Positions 27,622 to 36,929 of a DNA stretch of 64,000 nt are shown piece by piece. Every line of letters begins with the position of its first letter. The stretch's first letter is position 1. Source of the DNA: Baekduia alba (GTDB taxonomy: Bacteria; Actinomycetota; Thermoleophilia; Solirubrobacterales; Solirubrobacteraceae); NCBI RefSeq assembly GCF_028416635.1, contig NZ_CP114013.1:3348001-3412000 (forward strand). The letters run 5' to 3'. The notes below the pieces were generated by a model. It saw only the letters and a list, made by a program, of their open reading frames with translations, was not told where the DNA came from and ran no database searches. A program made the position numbers and the translations under genes.

Positions 27622-27743
27622 GGGCTCCCTTGGAATCGGCAGCCGCACGGACAACCTGAACGCACGTGTCGCCCCTTGCACGACGTGACGATCCGCGTGA
27701 TCCTCTGCACACCACTCCCGACTCCGCACCGGAGCGAGCCACC

Positions 27744-27884
27744 ATGGCGCAGGTCGACATGATCGTCCTCGCGCTCCTCGTGGCGTTCGCGGCCTTCTCG
27801 GTCCGCAACGGAACCTGGTGCGCCTCGGACCGGTGCGACGACCGCTCGCAGTTCCCAGGCCCGTACGCCAACCGCCGCCACTGA
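27744..27884 (+). CDS. 46-aa putative membrane peptide
   Basis: A short frame from ATG 27744 preceded by GGAG 7 nt upstream: MAQVDMIVLALLVAFAAFSV, then a Cys/Arg/Asp-rich tail (NGTWCASDRCDDRSQFPGPY). One N-terminal hydrophobic helix fits a small membrane protein. It stands alone between divergent neighbours. Evidence is limited to composition, the start context and lack of overlap. Confidence 0.42.
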   Translation: MAQVDMIVLALLVAFAAFSVRNGTWCASDRCDDRSQFPGPYANRRH

Positions 27885-27918
27885 CCGAGCGCCGTCCGCA
27901 CCGCCGGGCATCGTTTCC

Positions 27919-28173
27919 GTGGTGCTCCCGAACGGCTGGCAGACCTGCGACTCCACGGCCGTCGAGGCGTTCCGGTTCGATCGCGAGCGCAGCATCCTGC
28001 ACCTGCTCTTCGTCGAGGGTCGCGTCGTCTACGACTACCCCTGCACACCGGCGCTGTTCGAGAACTTCCTCCGCGCGCCGTCCAAGGGCCGCTTCGTGAA
28101 CGAGACGCTGCGCCCCTACGCGCAGCTGCGAGGGTCGTCGCCACGCCCACGACGCCTCACGAGCTGGTCGTGA
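27919..28173 (+). CDS. KTSC domain protein
   Basis: An 84-aa protein. WQTCDSTAVEAFRFDRERSI, LHLLFVEGRVVYDY and ALFENFLRAPSKGRFVNETL match the KTSC family: Ser-Thr/Ser-x-Val start, aromatic strand, Y-x-Y, and the Lys-Gly near the end that gives the family its name. KTSC occurs alone or beside RNA-related domains; its function is not established. GTG 27919 or 27922 may be the start. It is a single gene, tail to tail with the tRNA gene. Confidence 0.78.
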   Translation: MVLPNGWQTCDSTAVEAFRFDRERSILHLLFVEGRVVYDYPCTPALFENFLRAPSKGRFVNETLRPYAQLRGSSPRPRRLTSWS

Positions 28174-28216
28174 GGCGGCGGCGGAGGCAGCGGCGGCCGC
28201 GCGGCGCCCAGGAACG

Positions 28217-28243
28217 CGAAAACCCCCGCAGATGCAGGGGTTC
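28217..28243 (-). terminator. Rho-independent terminator after tRNA-Gln
   Basis: On the minus strand AACCCCTGCA-TC-TGCGGGGGTTTT forms an eight-pair stem (one G-U) followed by a T run. It lies about 10 nt beyond the tRNA 3' end and is one of very few canonical intrinsic terminators visible here. Confidence 0.85.
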
Positions 28244-28251
28244 TCTCGAAG

Positions 28252-28323
28252 CTCCGGGACAGGGACTCGAACCCCAAATTCGACATCCAGAGTGTCGCGT
28301 GTTGCCAATTACACCATCCCGGA
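28252..28323 (-). tRNA. tRNA-Gln (anticodon CUG)
   Basis: A 72-nt cloverleaf on the minus strand. Acceptor TCCGGGA pairs with TCCCGGA; D stem GTGT/ACAC with loop AATTGGCA; anticodon stem CGACA/TGTCG with loop CTCTGGA, giving anticodon CTG; T loop TTCGAGT. The discriminator base is G, and CCA is not encoded. The anticodon reads CAG, the dominant Gln codon in this DNA. It has its own -10-like TATCCT upstream and an intrinsic terminator downstream. Confidence 0.97.
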
Positions 28324-28333
28324 AGGCCCCAGC

Positions 28334-28339
28334 AGGATA
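28334..28339 (-). promoter_or_regulatory. putative -10 element of the tRNA gene
   Basis: TATCCT on the minus strand ends 10 nt before the first tRNA base; the -35 region is GC-rich and not obvious. Confidence 0.4.
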
Positions 28340-28376
28340 GCAGTGGGCCGGAGCGCGCCGCCCCGCGGCACGGGGG

Positions 28377-29051
28377 CTAGGCCGCGTCGAGCGTCCCCGG
28401 CGCGAACTGCGCCGTGATCGCGTCCTCGAGGCCCGGATCGAGGACGAGGAGCACCTCGTCGCCGGCCTCGATGGTCGTGTCGGCCTTCGGGACGAAGCCG
28501 CGGCCGGCGCGCAAGAGGGAGATGATCAGCGCGCCGTCGGGCAGGTGCATGTCCTGCACCGCGCGGCCCGCGGCGGGTGAGCTGTCGGTCACCTCGACCT
28601 CGATGATCTCCAGCTGCTCGTCGCGGAGGTCGAGCAGGTGGACGAGGCCGTAGGACGGGACCTCGTGCTCGATCAGGCGCAGGATCAGGTCGGTCGCGCT
28701 GACGGCGGGCTGGATCCCGAGCAGCTCGAACCAGGAGCGGTTGCGCGGGTTGTTGACGCGGGCGATGATGCGCTCGCAGAGGTACTTCTCCTTGGCCATC
28801 TGGCAGATGAGGAGGTTGTCCTCGTCGTCGCCGGTCACGGCGATGGCCAGGTCGGCGCGCTGGATGCCCGCGCGCTCCAGGACCCACAGCTCGGTCGCGT
28901 CGCCGTACTGGACGGCGTGCTCGAGCTCCTGCTCGATGGTCAGGTAGCGCGTGCGCTCGCTTTCGATGAGCGTCACCTCGTTGCCCTTGGCGATGAGCTC
29001 GCGGGCGAGGTTCCAGCCCACCTTGCCGCCGCCGGCGATGATCACGTACAT
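28377..29051 (-). CDS. RCK (TrkA-type) regulatory protein, RCK_N plus RCK_C
   Basis: A 224-aa cytosolic protein. The Rossmann RCK_N domain begins MYVIIAGGGKVGWNLAREL (GxGxxG) with acidic LIESE after beta-2 and covers residues 1-120. RCK_C follows (about 140-220: IIEVEVTDSSPAAGRAVQDM ... GDEVLLVLDP). TrkA/KtrA proteins form octameric rings that gate K+ transporters in response to NAD(H), ATP or c-di-AMP. No TrkH/KtrB membrane subunit is in the window; the next genes are a second RCK_N protein and two APC permeases. An AGGAG lies 8 nt before ATG 29051, just after the upstream stop. Confidence 0.92.
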   Translation of the reverse strand: MYVIIAGGGKVGWNLARELIAKGNEVTLIESERTRYLTIEQELEHAVQYGDATELWVLERAGIQRADLAIAVTGDDEDNLLICQMAKEKYLCERIIARVNNPRNRSWFELLGIQPAVSATDLILRLIEHEVPSYGLVHLLDLRDEQLEIIEVEVTDSSPAAGRAVQDMHLPDGALIISLLRAGRGFVPKADTTIEAGDEVLLVLDPGLEDAITAQFAPGTLDAA

Positions 29052-29063
29052 GCTGAAGCTCCT

Positions 29064-29489
29064 CTAGCCGATCGCGCCGAGCGCCGAGGTGAACATCTCG
29101 ATCGCGTGCTGCGTCGGGCAGATCGTGTGCAGACCCTGCTCGCGGTACCAGGCGGCTCGCGCTGGATCCATGACCCGGACGATCACCTTCTCGACCTCGT
29201 AGTGCTTCTGGGCGATCTGCGAGATCGTGAGGTTGGTGTTGTCGCCGTCGGTCGAGGCGATGAAGACGTCGGCCTCGTGGATGCCGGCCTCGGTCAACGC
29301 GTCGACCTCCATGCCGTGCCCGACCGTGAAGCGGCCGCCGGCCTCCTCCCACGTGCGGTCCATCCCCACTTCGAGGCGCTCGTGCGAGAGCGGGTCCTCG
29401 TCGAGGACGGAGACGGTGTGACCCGCGGCCAACGCGGACCGAGCTACGGAGGAGCCGACGCGTCCCGCGCCGACGATGAGGATGAACAT
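29064..29489 (-). CDS. RCK_N (TrkA-N) domain protein, single-domain
   Basis: A 141-aa protein starting MFILIVGAGRVGSSVARSAL. The GAGRVG nucleotide-binding loop and acidic VLDEDP define a TrkA-N Rossmann domain. It ends after that domain, so it lacks RCK_C, unlike its neighbour. Two such subunits, one full and one truncated, could form a mixed gating ring. ATG 29489 is selected over 29501 because TAATGT lies 8 nt upstream. It is followed 12 nt later by the two-domain RCK gene. Confidence 0.9.
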   Translation of the reverse strand: MFILIVGAGRVGSSVARSALAAGHTVSVLDEDPLSHERLEVGMDRTWEEAGGRFTVGHGMEVDALTEAGIHEADVFIASTDGDNTNLTISQIAQKHYEVEKVIVRVMDPARAAWYREQGLHTICPTQHAIEMFTSALGAIG

Positions 29490-29497
29490 CGCTGCGA

Positions 29498-29503
29498 ACA
29501 TTA
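29498..29503 (-). promoter_or_regulatory. putative -10 element, RCK gene pair
   Basis: TAATGT on the minus strand, 8 nt before ATG 29489. It overlaps the alternative ATG at 29501, which would therefore not be transcribed. Confidence 0.45.
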
Positions 29504-29549
29504 CCCAGAGGACTGGCGATCAGACCTCCGACCCTCGGGCAGGCCGCCG

Positions 29550-31559
29550 CTAGGGCGCCGGCGGGCGCTCGCGCAGCGGCGGCGCGGCGCTGATGCTCTG
29601 GTCGGTCGCCGTCGCGGGCGTCGGGTGCTGCTCGGAGTCGATGGCGGCGGCGACGCCGACGTCGCTGGACGGCGGCGCGGTCAGGATGACCTCGCAGCCG
29701 GCCTTGGACACCACGTACTTGGTGGCGTCCCCCACGAAGTTGTCCATCGGCCCGCCGCGGCCGCCCAGCAGCGCGCCGCCGCGGATCCGCGACGGCTCCT
29801 CGGCCGCCATGACGATCGCCTGGACGCCGCGCCTGCGCGCCTCGTCGACGATCGCCGCGCCGGCCCGTCGCGCGCGCACGGTCGCGGTCGCGACCTCGAC
29901 GCCCTCGTACTCCTCCCCCACGGCCTTCGCGCGCCGCAGCGCCGCCCGCGCGCGCTCGAGCTGGGTGTCGGGCAGCCGCGCGTCGATCGGCAGCGCCATC
30001 GGGACCTCGAAGATCCACAGCGCCTCGATCGTCGAGCCCGCGTGGTCCAGGCCCGGATCGGTCTCCTCGCCGGCGAGGCGGCCCGCGGTCTGGATCATGT
30101 CGTCGTCCAGCGGCGTGCCGGTCAGCGGCACGAGGATCGAGCCGTACTGCAGCTCGTCGCGCTCGAGCTTCAGCGCCGCCTCCGGGACCTGCACGCGCTT
30201 GAGGATCGACTTGCCCTGCGTCCGCCGGTACGTGACGTAGGTCACCAGGCCGAAGGCCATCCAGCCGAACCCGACGTAGCGGGCGCCCGCGTGGGTGATG
30301 ACGACGCTGATCCACGCCGCCGCGCTCAGCACCGCGCCGACGACCGCCGGCAGCGGCAGCGAGCCGCCGCGGAAGGGCACCGAGAGCGGGACGCTGTAGA
30401 AGCGCTCGCGGTCGGGCTCGCGGTAGCGCAGCGAGATGATCGACAGGTGCGCGATCGTCAGCCCCAGCAGCGCGCCGAACGCGTAGATGCCGACGAGGAA
30501 GTCGAGGTCCTCGGGCATGATCAGCGCGCCCGCGATCACCGCGGCGATGATGATCAGGACGAACGGCGTGGACCGCGTCGGGTGCAGCCGCCCCAGCGCG
30601 CTGGGGATCTGGCGGTTGCGCGACAGCGAGTAGGCCAGCCGCGACAACCCCAACATCGCCGAGTTGGCGGCGGCGATCAGCGTCGCGGTCGCCGCGATCG
30701 CGATCGTGTACTTGAAGAAGTCCGACAGCCATTGCGTGTCGAACGCCTCGGCGATGCCGAGCACCGGCGCCTCGAGGTAGTAGCGCGACAGGCCGGTCGC
30801 GTTGCCGGCGACCGGGAACGCCGTCATCGCCACGAGGCCGATGCCGACGTAGACCACGATCACGACCAGCGACGCGCTGCCGATCAGGCGCTTCAACGAC
30901 GCCCGGCTCGCCGTGACCTCGCCGCTGAGCCCCGCCGCGGACTCCAGCCCGGTGAAGACGACGGTCGCCACGCCGAGGGCGAAGATGACGTCGCTCCACT
31001 TCGGGTAGACGCCGAGCTGGATCGGGTTGACCAGGTTGTCCCAGTTGAAGAACGTCGCCAGGCCGACGACGATCAGCAGCAGCTGCAGCCCGATGTCGGC
31101 GATGACCAGCGCGCCGATGCGGTTGACGCGCGTCTTGGAGAAGCCGCGGATGTTGCGCGCCGCGACGTAGAGGACGATCCCCAGCGCGAGGATCACCTCG
31201 GTCGACCCGTGCCCGAGGTCGCCCCAGAAGGCGGCCATGTAGTTCGTCGCCGAGAACGCGGTGACCGCGATCAGGATGATGTAGTCGAGCAGGATCGCCC
31301 AGCCGGCGATGAAGCTCACCAGCTCGTTGAAGCCGTAGCGGGCGAAGACCGTCGACCCGGCGCGCTCCGGGTGCAGCGACGCACCCTCGACGTAGGTCAT
31401 CGCCGCCAGCGCGAAGAACAGGCCGGCGATGAGGAAGACCAGCGGCGTGAGCCCGAGGGCGTGGTCGGCGACGACGCCGAGCGAGAAGTAGATCGACGAC
31501 GCGACCGCCGTGTAGATGATCGCGAACAGCGCCGGCTGGCCGAGCCCCTTGCCGAGCAC
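29550..31559 (-). CDS. APC-superfamily permease fused to a universal-stress-like domain
   Basis: A 669-aa protein. Residues about 1-450 form a 12-helix APC permease (ALFAIIYTAVASSIYFSLG and SAAGLSGEVTASRASLKRL, with an ESAAGLSGE motif in the TM6-7 region). The C terminus (about 475-640) is a cytosolic Usp-like domain (YGSILVPLTGTPLDDDMIQT ... AIVMAAEEPSRIRGGALLGG). The fusion suggests nucleotide or c-di-NMP control of transport. It starts at GTG 31559 immediately after the stop of a small membrane gene (TAGGTG). With the RCK genes downstream on the same strand, it may transport K+ or a regulated amino acid; the substrate is open. Confidence 0.85.
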   Translation of the reverse strand: MLGKGLGQPALFAIIYTAVASSIYFSLGVVADHALGLTPLVFLIAGLFFALAAMTYVEGASLHPERAGSTVFARYGFNELVSFIAGWAILLDYIILIAVTAFSATNYMAAFWGDLGHGSTEVILALGIVLYVAARNIRGFSKTRVNRIGALVIADIGLQLLLIVVGLATFFNWDNLVNPIQLGVYPKWSDVIFALGVATVVFTGLESAAGLSGEVTASRASLKRLIGSASLVVIVVYVGIGLVAMTAFPVAGNATGLSRYYLEAPVLGIAEAFDTQWLSDFFKYTIAIAATATLIAAANSAMLGLSRLAYSLSRNRQIPSALGRLHPTRSTPFVLIIIAAVIAGALIMPEDLDFLVGIYAFGALLGLTIAHLSIISLRYREPDRERFYSVPLSVPFRGGSLPLPAVVGAVLSAAAWISVVITHAGARYVGFGWMAFGLVTYVTYRRTQGKSILKRVQVPEAALKLERDELQYGSILVPLTGTPLDDDMIQTAGRLAGEETDPGLDHAGSTIEALWIFEVPMALPIDARLPDTQLERARAALRRAKAVGEEYEGVEVATATVRARRAGAAIVDEARRRGVQAIVMAAEEPSRIRGGALLGGRGGPMDNFVGDATKYVVSKAGCEVILTAPPSSDVGVAAAIDSEQHPTPATATDQSISAAPPLRERPPAP

Positions 31560-31781
31560 CTAGCGCTCCCCGCGGCGGGCGGCGCCGCGGCGCGCGAGCA
31601 TCCCGTTGAGGTACAGCCGGCCGAGCCCGGCGGCGATGAACAGCACGCCGAGCAGCAGCCCGATCGCGATCGCGCCGCCGCCGGCCACCAGCGTGCGGAC
31701 GATCATCGCGACCCCGATCAGCACGAGGATCGCCGACAGGACGACCGTGGTCTGCCGATGCAGATCGCGGGGCTCGGGCAT
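31560..31781 (-). CDS. 73-aa two-TM protein between the APC permeases
   Basis: A small protein MPEPRDLHRQTTVV with two hydrophobic helices (VLSAILVLIGVAMIVRTLVA and GAIAIGLLLGVLFIAAGLGR) and a basic end. ATG 31781 is supported by TAGCCT 9 nt upstream; GTG 31790 is the alternative. Its stop abuts the start of the 669-aa permease, so it is co-translated and may be a small accessory subunit (inference). Confidence 0.68.
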   Translation of the reverse strand: MPEPRDLHRQTTVVLSAILVLIGVAMIVRTLVAGGGAIAIGLLLGVLFIAAGLGRLYLNGMLARRGAARRGER

Positions 31782-31790
31782 CTGGGGCAC

Positions 31791-31796
31791 AGGCTA
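31791..31796 (-). promoter_or_regulatory. putative -10 element, small TM-APC operon
   Basis: TAGCCT on the minus strand, 9 nt before ATG 31781 and immediately upstream of the other permease's stop. Confidence 0.42.
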
Positions 31797-31801
31797 CGCC
31801 G

Positions 31802-33712
31802 CTAGGCGGCGAGGCCCACCGGACGGCGCGGCGGCTTGTTGGCCGGGTCGGACTGGATGATCACGCGGCACGGGCGCTCGGCGAGCACCGTCTCCAACGT
31901 CTTGCCGAAGAGCGTCCCTCCGCTGCGCGGCGGCAGCGGCGCGACGATCGCCTGGGCGCGCAGCTCGCGCGCCTCCAGGACGATCATCCGCCCCGCCTGG
32001 CCCGGGCGCACCTTCTCGATGTGGCCGGTCACCCGGCGCCCGCCCTGCAGGCGCGCCTGCTCGATGATGGACTCGGCGGCGGCCTCGGCCTCCGGCATCG
32101 ACGCGCTGATCGGCGAGGACTGCGGGACCGCGACGTAGACCAGGATGTGGATCCCGCGCCGGCGGCGGGCGGCGAGCTTGGCGGCGGTGGAGATCGTGCC
32201 CTTCGAGTAGGGCTGCGTGGCGTCGAGGACGACCAGCACCGACTCGTACTCGGCCTCGTGCTCGACGACCGGGCGCTGGATGGCGACCTTGGTCGTCGTC
32301 GTCAGGTCCAGGCCCTGGCGGTGGCGGTAGATCGGGTAGATGCACATGCCGAGCGTGAGCCAGCCGATGCCGGCCAGCGCGACGTCGACGTGCAGCGCGG
32401 TGACGACGATGAACGCCAGCAGCGTCCCGAGGCCCCCGAAGACCGCGAACAGCGGCAGCGAGCGCCCGCCGCTCAGCGCGATGTTGCCCGGGCCGCGCCA
32501 GGGCCGGCGCGCCTCGGGCTGGCTCAGCCGCAGGCGGATGACCGCGAAGTGCGCGATCGTGAACGACAACATGGCGCCGAAGGCGTACATGTTTCCCAGG
32601 AAGTCCGCCTTGCCCGGGATCACGGCGATGCAGGCGATCGCGCCGAAGATGATGATGCCGATGTAGGGCGTGCCGTACTTGGGGTGCAGCTGGCGCAGCC
32701 GGTCGGGGACCTGGCGGTGGATGCCCATCGAGTACACCAACCGCGAGACGCCGATGATCCCCGCGTTGGACGCGATCAGCAGGATCGTCGCGGCCAGGAT
32801 GCCGACGTACAGCTCGGCCGGGCCCTGCAGGAACCCGAGGTCGAAGTGCTTGACGACCCCGAGCACCGGGTCGCCGGAGAAGCCGCCCTCGCTCTCGGGC
32901 AGGCCGAGCTGGGTGGTGTACCGGCCGTCGGGGCCCTGGGTGACCGGCAGCGCCGACAGCGCGACCATCGGCAGCAGCGAGTAGATCGCGAACACGGCGA
33001 TCACCACGCGGTTGATCGCCGCCGGGATCGTCTTCTCCTCGTCCTTGGCCTCCTCGGCCATGTTCGAGATCGTCTCGATGCCGGTGTAGGCGATCATGCC
33101 GACCGGGATCGCGATGAAGAAGTCCTTCCACGTCGGCGCGATGCCCCAGTGCACGTTGTCGACCAGGACCTGGGGCTTGAACACCAGGAACAGGCCGACG
33201 GCGACCAGCAGCAGCTGCGTCAGGAAGTCGACGACCGCGAGGCCGATGTTGACGCCCGCGGACTCCTTGACGCCGCGCACGTTGACGGCCGACAGCAGGG
33301 CGATCAGCCCGATGGCGAAGACGACGTCGCCCGGCCCGTGGCGCAGCTCAGCCCAGAACAGGCCGCCGAGGTAGTGCGGGACGAAGAACGCGCTGATCGC
33401 GATCGTGATCGTGTAGTTGAGCATCTGCGCCCAGGCGGCGAAGAAGCTCCACAGCTCGTTGAACGCGTGGCGCGCGAACGACGACGAGCCGCCAGCCTCC
33501 GGGTACATCGCCGTGGCCTCGGCGTAGGTGGCGGCCGTCAGGTAGAAGATGAAGCCGGTGATGATGAACACCACCGGCGTGAGCCCGAGCGCGAAGCTCG
33601 CGACGAGGCCCAACGCGTAATAGATCGACGAGCCCACGTTGCCGTAGGCGGTCGAGAAGAGCGCGTTGACCCCTAGGACGCGCTGCAGGCCATGAAGTCG
33701 GCGTTCGGCCAT
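31802..33712 (-). CDS. second APC permease with C-terminal Usp-like domain
   Basis: A 636-aa paralogue-like relative of the 669-aa permease, with the same layout. The APC core begins VLGVNALFSTAYGNVGSSIY and contains IAYTGIETISNMAEEAKDEE, the TM6 region typical of amino-acid permeases. The Usp-like tail carries YESVLVVLDATQPYSKGTIS, LEARELRAQAIVAP and SGGTLFGKTLETVLAERPCR, the last resembling the Usp ATP loop GxxxGS. Substrate unknown. ATG 33712 (MAERRLHGLQRV) is chosen; the TACACT hexamer is 12 nt upstream. A start at 33757 would precede that hexamer. Confidence 0.86.
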   Translation of the reverse strand: MAERRLHGLQRVLGVNALFSTAYGNVGSSIYYALGLVASFALGLTPVVFIITGFIFYLTAATYAEATAMYPEAGGSSSFARHAFNELWSFFAAWAQMLNYTITIAISAFFVPHYLGGLFWAELRHGPGDVVFAIGLIALLSAVNVRGVKESAGVNIGLAVVDFLTQLLLVAVGLFLVFKPQVLVDNVHWGIAPTWKDFFIAIPVGMIAYTGIETISNMAEEAKDEEKTIPAAINRVVIAVFAIYSLLPMVALSALPVTQGPDGRYTTQLGLPESEGGFSGDPVLGVVKHFDLGFLQGPAELYVGILAATILLIASNAGIIGVSRLVYSMGIHRQVPDRLRQLHPKYGTPYIGIIIFGAIACIAVIPGKADFLGNMYAFGAMLSFTIAHFAVIRLRLSQPEARRPWRGPGNIALSGGRSLPLFAVFGGLGTLLAFIVVTALHVDVALAGIGWLTLGMCIYPIYRHRQGLDLTTTTKVAIQRPVVEHEAEYESVLVVLDATQPYSKGTISTAAKLAARRRRGIHILVYVAVPQSSPISASMPEAEAAAESIIEQARLQGGRRVTGHIEKVRPGQAGRMIVLEARELRAQAIVAPLPPRSGGTLFGKTLETVLAERPCRVIIQSDPANKPPRRPVGLAA

Positions 33713-33724
33713 CGAGCGCAGCGC

Positions 33725-33730
33725 AGTGTA
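33725..33730 (-). promoter_or_regulatory. putative -10 element, second APC permease
   Basis: TACACT on the minus strand, 12 nt before ATG 33712; longer spacing than most. Confidence 0.35.
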
Positions 33731-33806
33731 AGCGCGGGGACGGTCACGAGGCGCCACGCCCGGCCGTGGCGCCGCCCGTCAGCCGCCCAGGCCCGTCGCG
33801 GCGCCC

Positions 33807-34195
33807 TCAGGCGTCGAGGCGGAAGCGGCCGACCAGGCGGTCCAGCTCCGACAGCGAGACGCGTGCGCTCGTAGGCCTCCAGCGACGCGTGCGTGTCGGC
33901 GAGCACCTCTTCGAGGGTGCGCGGCGACGTCCTCGGAGCGCAGCTGCCGCAGGGCGGTGACCAGGCCGCCGTGCGGGCGGACCAGCCGGCGCGTGATCAA
34001 CACGACCGCCGCGCCGAGCAGCGGCAGGGCGACGGGTCGGTGACGACGCGCTGGCCGCTGCGGCCGCGCACGATCGCCCCGAGCTGCTTGGACACGGCCT
34101 GTGCCCACGAGCTGCGTGGCCGGCTCCGCCAGGAACGCGCCCTGGGCGCCGACCAGGACGCCGTAGCCGGAGTCGAGCACGTTGATGTGGTGACC
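33807..34195 (-). pseudogene. chemoreceptor (MCP) remnant with several frameshifts
   Basis: Read on the minus strand with frame changes, this stretch yields VLDSGYGVLVGAQGAFLAEP (end of a Cache-like sensor), VSKQLGAIVRGRSGQRVVTD, ALPLLGAAVVLITRRLVRPH (TM plus start of HAMP), GLVTALRQLRSEDVAA, TLEEVLADTHASLEAYERTR, and SLSELDRLVGRFRLDA before a stop. The last piece resembles the extreme C terminus of methyl-accepting chemotaxis proteins. At least three frameshifts occur, and the whole signalling helical hairpin between HAMP and the C terminus is missing. No other chemotaxis gene is in the window. It explains the roughly 550-nt gap between the APC permease and hppA. Confidence 0.75.
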
Positions 34196-34220
34196 TCGGC
34201 CTGGGCTCCGATCCCGTCCC

Positions 34221-34255
34221 GGGGTGCGGCTGCGCCAGCGGCGCGGCCGCACCCC
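34221..34255 (-). terminator. strong hairpin after hppA
   Basis: GGGGTGCGGC pairs with GCCGCACCCC; inside, after one mismatch, GCGCC pairs with GGCGC around an AGC loop. It starts 9 nt past the hppA stop. There is no T run on either strand, so it would act as an mRNA 3' stabiliser or a U-less terminator. Confidence 0.6.
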
Positions 34256-34263
34256 GGCGGGGC

Positions 34264-36342
<2,079 letters not shown>

Positions 36343-36417
36343 CGCAGTTTCTCCAAGGTCTGGTTGAAGGGCCTTGGTGCGCGCTACGACGGACGCCGGC
36401 CCCTGGACAGCGGCGCC

Positions 36418-36423
36418 ATCCTA
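36418..36423 (-). promoter_or_regulatory. putative -10 element of hppA
   Basis: TAGGAT on the minus strand, 75 nt before the TTG start. The resulting leader of about 70 nt carries the Shine-Dalgarno sequence, making hppA an exception to the leaderless pattern. Confidence 0.4.
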
Positions 36424-36485
36424 AACAGACCGACCGATGGAAGTGTGCGATTCGTCGCTAATCGGGTGGATCGAGGTCCACCGGG

Positions 36486-36929
36486 CTACTGCCCGGGGAC
36501 CCAGAGCCGACCGCTGGACTGGGCCGGGCCGGCCCCGCCCTGGTCGGGCTGCTGCGGCGGGTCCTGGCCCGCGCCGCCCTGCGGTGCGCCGCCCTCCGGC
36601 GGCGTTCCGCCGGCCAACTGCGCGTAGGCCATCTGCAACTGGGACAAGGCCTCGCGGATCGCGGTGGCGTCCGGACCGAGCTGGTCCTCGATGAGGCCGA
36701 CCAGGGCGCGGGCGCCCTCGATCGACAGGCGCAGCTGCTCGGGGTCGCGCTCGTCCTCGGTGCCGGGCGCGAGGCCGGCGCGGCGGCCGCCCAGGTTCAC
36801 CAGGGTGACGATGGTCTGCACGATGACGTCCTCGACGCGCAGCGTGCGGAGCTGCTCCTCGAGCTGCTGCTCATAGGCGGCGCGCAGCTCCTCTTCGGAC
36901 ATCTGCGGCGGCTGCTGCTGGTCGCTCAT
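36486..36929 (-). CDS. DUF1844-like hypothetical protein
   Basis: A 147-aa soluble protein. The N-terminal half is helical (MSEEELRAAYEQQLEEQLRT, VEDVIVQTIVTLVNLGGRRA), and a second helical unit (LRLSIEGARALVGLIEDQLG ... LSQLQMAYAQL) recalls DUF1844 proteins. The C terminus is Gly/Pro/Gln-rich and probably disordered. It is the last gene of the long minus-strand operon; its ATG overlaps the stop of the ligase gene (ATGA). Function unknown. Confidence 0.7.
   Translation of the reverse strand: MSDQQQPPQMSEEELRAAYEQQLEEQLRTLRVEDVIVQTIVTLVNLGGRRAGLAPGTEDERDPEQLRLSIEGARALVGLIEDQLGPDATAIREALSQLQMAYAQLAGGTPPEGGAPQGGAGQDPPQQPDQGGAGPAQSSGRLWVPGQ

Noticed and set aside
28638-31805. 1055-codon open frame on the plus strand
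   Set aside because: Antisense shadow of the RCK and APC permease genes; low-complexity Arg/Asp/His protein without recognisable motifs.
33673-33906. 77-codon minus-strand frame near the APC permease start
   Set aside because: Its N-terminal part is one segment of the frameshifted chemoreceptor remnant; the rest is out-of-frame sequence.
36343-36417. Riboswitch in the hppA leader
   Set aside because: The leader is only about 70 nt and shows no recognisable conserved aptamer core.
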